Assembly: GCA_019746355.1 (NCBI GenBank) | Contig: JAIESC010000035.1 | Location: forward strand, 1-45,147 | Reading direction: 5' to 3' | Length of the DNA: 45,147 bases | From: Xanthobacteraceae bacterium | GTDB taxonomy: Bacteria > Pseudomonadota > Alphaproteobacteria > Rhizobiales > Xanthobacteraceae | Shown here: positions 41,549 through 45,147 of the stretch, in pieces | Layout of the letters: the number at the start of each line of letters is the position of its first letter | Numbering within the stretch: position 1 is the stretch's first letter | Made by a program: the position numbers and the translations under genes | The notes under the pieces: generated by a model | What the model was told of the DNA's origin: nothing | Seen by the model: the letters and a program-made list of their open reading frames with translations, nothing else | The model's database searches: none

Positions 41549-41625
41549 TGGCGACCCCGGAGAGATTCGAACTCCCAACCTATGGAATCGAAATCCATTG
41601 CTCTATCCAGTTGAGCTACGGGGCC
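41549..41625 (-). tRNA. tRNA-Arg (TCG)
   Basis: 77 nt including encoded CCA. On the minus strand the acceptor GGCCCCG (41625-41619) pairs with CGGGGTC (41559-41553), with one G-U. The anticodon stem-loop ATGGA-TTTCGAT-TCCAT gives anticodon TCG. The T arm contains the GTTCGAATC loop. All arms close. Confidence 0.95.
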
Positions 41626-41757
41626 GGCGCGGCGGGCGAGAGCCCTGGCGCGACTGAGCTAAGCTATATCACAAAAGCGCCGGATGACCTGTGGATGGTT
41701 TGGCGGTAGGTGATTTCGCGGGGTGGGGGCGCGGGTGGGGCGAAGGGGAGTTGGAAT

Positions 41758-42204
41758 TTGTCGAGTTTGCGTATTCAGCGCGGCTTTCAGGTGGCGGTTA
41801 TCCTTGCGGCGCCGTTGATCGGCGGCTGTTCCGGCTCGAGCATCTCGGACCTGTCCTTCTCCAGCAAGGACAAGGCTGCTGCGTCCACGGGTGACCCCAA
41901 CGCATTTCCGGCCGACTACAAGCAGGAGCTGGCGGCGTTCCTGCGGACCTACATCGACAACCCGCGGCTGGTTCGTGACGCCGCTATCGGAACGCCGGTG
42001 CTGCGGCCGGTCAGCGGTCAGCCCCGCTATGTGACCTGCGTGCGCTACAACCCGCGCAACTTCGAGAACAAGTACGAAGGCAACAGGGAAAAGCTCGTGA
42101 TCTTCCTCGGCGGCAGGATGAACCAGTTTCTGGAATCCGATCCGCAGATCTGTCCGAGCCTCGCCTACCAGCGCTATCCCGAAATCGAGAACATGGTGCC
42201 CTGA
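41758..42204 (+). CDS. Putative lipoprotein, function unknown
   Basis: 148 residues from TTG 41758, chosen because AGGGGAG lies 8 bases ahead; GTG 41710 is also open. A hydrophobic stretch FQVAVILAAPLIGGCSG ends in a lipobox (IGGC). The mature part contains PADYKQELAAFLRTYIDNPR, TCVRYNPRNFENKYEGNREK and LVIFLGGRMNQFLESDPQIC, a conserved-looking globular domain with two Cys that might bond in the periplasm. I do not recognise a named family with certainty. It lies 132 bases past tRNA-Arg, in the opposite direction. Confidence 0.72.
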   Translation: MSSLRIQRGFQVAVILAAPLIGGCSGSSISDLSFSSKDKAAASTGDPNAFPADYKQELAAFLRTYIDNPRLVRDAAIGTPVLRPVSGQPRYVTCVRYNPRNFENKYEGNREKLVIFLGGRMNQFLESDPQICPSLAYQRYPEIENMVP

Positions 42205-42238
42205 GCCCCCCGCTCGGCGGCCTTGCAGTTTTGACAGG

Positions 42239-42329
42239 TCAGCCCGCGGCGGCGTGATGGATCAAGCCTTGCCGGGCCGACCAAAACCCAGCATGTTCGC
42301 GCCAAATTCGATCCATCGCCGCGGGCTGA
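42239..42329. repeat. Interrupted 20-bp inverted repeat upstream of the dioxygenase-like gene
   Basis: TCAGCCCGCGGC (42239-42250) pairs with GCCGCGGGCTGA (42318-42329) and GATGGATC (42256-42263) with GATCCATC (42310-42317). A 5-base bulge (42251-42255) breaks the left arm, and the loop is 46 bases. The right arm ends 26 bases before ATG 42356. Confidence 0.8.
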
Positions 42330-42355
42330 CGCCACGCGTGCATCGGGAGGCAGGA

Positions 42356-43243
42356 ATGATTCAAGTCAAACGGTTCAGCCACGCCACGTTCGAGACGCCG
42401 GACGTCGAGCGGCAGGTCGACTACTTCGCGCAGGTCTTGGGCCTCGCCGTCGCCGGCAAGCAGAACGGCCACGTGCACCTCGCCACCAAGATGGGCGACC
42501 TCGCCGTGCAGGTGAACAAGGCGAGCGCGGCCGCCTGCACCAAGCTCTCGTTCCAGGTCGATCCCGCGACGCCGTTCGCCGACATCCGCAAGGGCCTCGA
42601 CGCCGAAGGCATCAAGAGCGAGGAGCGCAGCGACGCCGCGCCCGGCATCGCCAAGGCGATCGTGTTCAAGGACCCCAAGGGCACCGAGATCGAGATCTTC
42701 GCCGAGCAGAAGCCTATCGCCGGCAACCAGCCGGTCTCGGGCATCGGCCCGATCAAGCTCGGGCACCTCGCGTTCTGTGTCGACGATCCGAAAAGGTACG
42801 CCGACTTCTACTGCAAGGTGCTGGGCTTCCGCGTCTCCGACTGGATTCAGGACTGGTTCGTGTTCCTGCGCTGCGGGCCCGATCACCACACCATCAATTT
42901 CGTGCAGGGCAAGCGCACGATCATGCACCACGTCGCTTTCGAGCTGAAGGACTGGGCGCAGGTGCAGCAGGCGATGGACTTCCTTGGCTCAAAGAACATC
43001 AACCTCGCCTGGGGGCCGGGGCGCCACGGGCCGGGCCACAACATCTACACTTATCATCGCAACCCGGACGACCAGATCATCGAGCTGTTCACCGAGCTCG
43101 ACAAGATGCTCGACGAGTCGCTCGGCTATTTCGAGCCGCGGCCCTGGCACCGCGACCATCCGCAGCGGCCGAAGGTGTGGGACAACCGGCGCGACATCTG
43201 GGGCATGCCGCCGACCGCGGATTACATCCGCCAGCGGGAGTAG
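42356..43243 (+). CDS. Two-domain VOC protein, type I extradiol dioxygenase-like
   Basis: 295 residues from ATG 42356, preceded by GGGAGGCAGGA. The N-terminal VOC domain (KRFSHATFETPDVERQVDYF...) is non-catalytic in the family. The C-terminal domain has the Fe(II) triad at H137 (KLGHLAFCVDD), H192 (TIMHHVAFEL) and E243 (DDQIIELFTE), spaced as in BphC-type 2,3-dihydroxybiphenyl dioxygenases, with GHNIYTYHRNPDD before the Glu. It probably cleaves a catechol ring next to its hydroxyls; the actual substrate is unknown. The ending (WHRDHPQRPKVWDN...WGMPPTADYI) is typical of the alphaproteobacterial subgroup. No degradation operon follows; a REP element lies just downstream. Confidence 0.9.
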   Translation: MIQVKRFSHATFETPDVERQVDYFAQVLGLAVAGKQNGHVHLATKMGDLAVQVNKASAAACTKLSFQVDPATPFADIRKGLDAEGIKSEERSDAAPGIAKAIVFKDPKGTEIEIFAEQKPIAGNQPVSGIGPIKLGHLAFCVDDPKRYADFYCKVLGFRVSDWIQDWFVFLRCGPDHHTINFVQGKRTIMHHVAFELKDWAQVQQAMDFLGSKNINLAWGPGRHGPGHNIYTYHRNPDDQIIELFTELDKMLDESLGYFEPRPWHRDHPQRPKVWDNRRDIWGMPPTADYIRQRE

Positions 43244-43270
43244 CAACTCGCTGCTGCAGCTTTGCTCCGG

Positions 43271-43380
43271 CCGTCATCGCCCGCGAAGGCGGGCGATCCA
43301 GGCTGATGCAACAGGACTGGAGGCCCCGCACCACAGGCGAGCGAAGCGACGCCGTCCTTCGGACGGCTACGGCGGGGCAT
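43271..43380. repeat. Compound REP-type element with an enlarged second palindrome
   Basis: The first unit, CCGTCATCGCCCGC-GAAG-GCGGGCGATCCAG (43271-43301), is identical to the one at 33174. In the second unit the stem GCCCCGC/GCGGGGC (43323-43329/43372-43378) is split by 42 bases that include their own hairpin GCCGTCC-TTC-GGACGGC (43351-43367). Confidence 0.82.
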
Positions 43381-43426
43381 GACAGCGGGACAATGCGCCC
43401 CGAAAATGCCGGAAGGGCCGTTACCT

Positions 43427-44419
43427 TTACGCCGTCCGGCGCATCTCGGATTTCAGCACGTCCGGGTTCACGACATTGATCGGATTGCCGCCGGCATAGG
43501 CGAGGATCTGGTCGAAGATGTCGGCGAACTGGATCTCGTATTCGTCGCGCGTGACGTAGCCGAGATGCGGCGTGCAGATCACGTTGTCCATGTTCAGGAG
43601 CGGATGCGCGGTGTCGCGAACGGGCTCCTCGTCATAGACATCGACCGCAGCCATCCCGGGCCGGCCGGCGCGCAGCGCATCGACCAGCGCGCCGCGCTCG
43701 ATGAGCGGCGCGCGGCTGGTGTTGACGATCAGCGCCGTGGGCTTCATGCGCCGCAGGTCGTCTGCGGTGACGATGTTCTTGGTGGCGTCGACGAGGCGCA
43801 TGTGCAGGGTCAGCACGTCGCAGCGCTCGAAAAACGCGGCCTTGCTGGGCGCGACCAGATAGCCCTCGGCCTTGGCGCGCACCATCGACTGCGGCCGCGC
43901 CCAGACCACGACGTTCATGCCGAACGCCTTGCCATAGGCCGCGACCGCGGCGCCGATCCGGCCAAACCCGAAAATGCCGAGCGTCTTGTTGCGCAGCGTC
44001 GAGCCCACGCCGATCTGCCAGCGGCCCGCCTTCAGCGACGCCATCTGCCGCGGAATCTGCCGGTATGCGGCGAGGATCAGGCCCCAGGTCAGCTCGGCCG
44101 TCGCATAGGACGGCGTGCCGGGATGCTGGTTCGACGACACCACGATGCCGAGCCCGGTGCAGGCGTCGATATCGATATGCGGATAGACGCTGCGCTGGCT
44201 GATGAGCTTGAGCCTGGGCAGCCGCTCGAGCAGCGGGGCGCGGATCTGCGTGCGCTCCCGGATCAGGACCAGCGCCTCGGTGTCCTTCAGGCGCTCGGCC
44301 AGCGCGGCGGTGTCCTGGACGTGGTCGTTCCAGACTGTGACGTCGTGGCCGTCGAGCTTGCGGAAGCAGGCAAGCGTCCGCACCGTGTCATGATAATCGT
44401 CGAGAACCGAGATTTGCAT
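43427..44419 (-). CDS. D-isomer-specific 2-hydroxyacid dehydrogenase
   Basis: 330 residues. NAD-binding [27 protein letters not shown] (~residues 147-173), [47 protein letters not shown], and catalytic elements Arg in ISQRSVY, Glu in VYDEEPV and His in [14 protein letters not shown]. It reduces or oxidises a 2-keto/2-hydroxy acid with NAD(P)H in the cytoplasm. Resembles the PGDH/phosphonate-DH-like subgroup frequent in Bradyrhizobiaceae. The start ATG 44419 has no strong ribosome site. No neighbour suggests the substrate. Confidence 0.93.
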   Translation of the reverse strand: MQISVLDDYHDTVRTLACFRKLDGHDVTVWNDHVQDTAALAERLKDTEALVLIRERTQIRAPLLERLPRLKLISQRSVYPHIDIDACTGLGIVVSSNQHPGTPSYATAELTWGLILAAYRQIPRQMASLKAGRWQIGVGSTLRNKTLGIFGFGRIGAAVAAYGKAFGMNVVVWARPQSMVRAKAEGYLVAPSKAAFFERCDVLTLHMRLVDATKNIVTADDLRRMKPTALIVNTSRAPLIERGALVDALRAGRPGMAAVDVYDEEPVRDTAHPLLNMDNVICTPHLGYVTRDEYEIQFADIFDQILAYAGGNPINVVNPDVLKSEMRRTA

Positions 44420-44521
44420 TCAAGCCTTTTTCCCCGCCGGCAGCATAGCAGATTGCCGGAGCGCTGCAGTGCGGCGCGGGCGCGCCTTGGACCCTCTATT
44501 TTAGGCGGGAAATGGCGGCAC

Positions 44522-44597
44522 TGGCGTCCCCACGGGGATTCGAACCCCGGTCTTCACCGTGAAAGGGTGATGTCCTGGGCCTCTAGACGATGGGGAC
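44522..44597 (-). tRNA. tRNA-Glu (TTC)
   Basis: 76 nt including encoded CCA. Acceptor GTCCCCA (44597-44591) pairs with TGGGGAC (44532-44526). The anticodon arm TCACC-CTTTCAC-GGTGA gives TTC. The T arm CGGGG-TTCGAAT-CCCCG closes perfectly. Confidence 0.96.
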
Positions 44598-44960
44598 GAG
44601 GCCGCGCCCGGTCTGGGCGCGCAGACCTATAAAGGCGTTGTGGCGGACCGGCAAGCGAGAGCATCGGATGCCGGTCCGGGAGGCGGAAAACCGGTGGGGA
44701 ACGCCGGCCGCAAAGGCCCGCGGGCCGACGCCGCCGGCGGCGACCCGTGCGAGGCACGCCGTGAAGGTCCTGCGGTCGATTGCCATGCCAGGCGCTCCGC
44801 ATGGCTTGCGTCATGGGCGCAACGGATTGCGGCCGGCATCGTTCCCGGGCGCGACATCCGGCAAGCAATCGGCGCGACAGAGACTTGGCGGGAGCCGCCG
44901 GCATGACGGCATCCGGTAACCGATCCTTAGGCGCGCGATGCTATGCGCTGACCTTTCGGA
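44598..44960. other. Gene-free stretch after tRNA-Glu
   Basis: No gene is supported. It holds a perfect 8-bp inverted repeat GGACCGGC/GCCGGTCC (44645-44652/44670-44677). On the minus strand, a 67-codon frame (44583-44786) begins with a Tat-like run (DRRTFTACLARVAAGGVG) but runs into the tRNA, so it is at most a gene remnant. Confidence 0.5.
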
Positions 44961-44969
44961 CCCCCCCCC
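44961..44969 (+). repeat. Run of nine C directly before a start codon
   Basis: Nine consecutive C lie between CGGA and the ATG of the acyltransferase gene. Homopolymer runs of this length are prone to slippage, which here would change the spacing between any ribosome site and the start codon. Confidence 0.7.
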
Positions 44970-45147
44970 ATGCGCTCGACCAGCGGCCTTTATTTCTCGC
45001 GTCTCGATCATGTGCGGGCCGTCGCGGTCTATCTGGTCTTCGTCTGGCATTTCCTGCACATGACGCCGGCCTTCCCGGTGCCTTATGGCAGCGCGCCCTT
45101 CTTTCCCTTCGCCGTGCTCGATGAAGGCCATACCGGCGTCGCGCTGT
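44970..45147 (+). CDS. Acyltransferase 3 family (OafA/YrhL-like) membrane protein, 3' truncated by window edge
   Basis: 59 residues are visible. YFSRLDHVRAVAVYLVFVWHFLHMTPAFPVPYG matches the opening of acyltransferase_3 proteins: R-L-D-x-x-R-A-x-A-V near the N-terminus and the conserved catalytic-site His in the first membrane helix (VWHF). Family members O-acetylate surface polysaccharide, lipid or peptidoglycan at the inner membrane. The reading frame is open to the window's last base. Only a weak CGGA lies ahead of the nine-C run before the ATG. Confidence 0.75.
   Translation, partial: MRSTSGLYFSRLDHVRAVAVYLVFVWHFLHMTPAFPVPYGSAPFFPFAVLDEGHTGVAL

Noticed and set aside
41549..44597. Genomic island between tRNA-Arg and tRNA-Glu
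   Set aside because: No integrase and no direct repeat of either tRNA 3' end was seen nearby; the genes between look like ordinary chromosomal genes.
44583..44786. Minus-strand frame with a Tat-like N-terminus (DRRTFTACLARVAAGG)
   Set aside because: It runs into tRNA-Glu, lacks a mature domain and a ribosome site; at best a remnant of a gene start.
1..45147. CRISPR array, rRNA genes, insertion sequences or prophage genes
   Set aside because: No regularly spaced repeats, no rRNA sequence, and no transposase, integrase or phage structural protein was recognised.

Overview
The window is GC-rich chromosomal DNA of an alphaproteobacterium in Hyphomicrobiales, most likely the Bradyrhizobiaceae/Xanthobacteraceae group (Bradyrhizobium, Rhodopseudomonas, Pseudolabrys-like). 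The signs are a Bradyrhizobium-type porin at the left edge, Bug/TTT solute receptors, class I PHA synthase, the gene order aminotransferase-hom-glpX-recJ, and palindromic intergenic repeats typical of that group. This placement is inference from gene content, since no database search was possible.

Layout. 1-5.4 kb: 5'-truncated porin, small HTH regulator, TPR-methyltransferase fusion, two degenerate copies of the HTH 3' half, and a second methyltransferase. 5.5-9.9 kb: accessory stretch with a Bug receptor, a hairpin-dense non-coding element (6618-7004), a CopG/ParE-type toxin-antitoxin pair, a DsbA-fold isomerase, Uma2 and DUF3024 proteins, and an orphan BrnA antitoxin behind parE. 9.9-13.4 kb: parE (topoisomerase IV), DedA membrane protein, mosaic palindromic repeat, and a GlcG/HbpS-like secreted protein. 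13.8-20.4 kb: four consecutive metallo-beta-lactamase-fold hydrolases (three with Tat-type signals), then a GMC flavin oxidoreductase and an exported diheme cytochrome c. 20.5-32.8 kb: mostly housekeeping: argC, a Tat-exported amidohydrolase, a Phd/VapC-type toxin-antitoxin pair with a perfect 36-bp palindrome, phaC, a lipoprotein, aminotransferase, hom, glpX, a GNAT protein and recJ. 32.8-45.1 kb: REP palindromes around a GIY-YIG nuclease, a HicB-like orphan, a 4,5-dihydroxyphthalate decarboxylase-like protein, a second Bug receptor, VOC proteins, two peptidoglycan enzymes, an RTX/cadherin-like protein, tRNA-Arg(TCG), an extradiol dioxygenase-like protein, a hydroxyacid dehydrogenase, tRNA-Glu(TTC), and the start of an acyltransferase cut by the right edge.

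Working together. The strongest multi-gene unit is the MBL/GMC/cytochrome c cluster. It reads as an oxidation-plus-hydrolysis module with an unknown substrate, possibly an alcohol or lactol oxidised to a lactone or ester and then hydrolysed. The most unusual non-coding signal is the multibranched element at 6707-6829: a 17-bp outer stem enclosing four separate hairpins, two of which carry the same loop motif. It lies just upstream of a toxin-antitoxin promoter.
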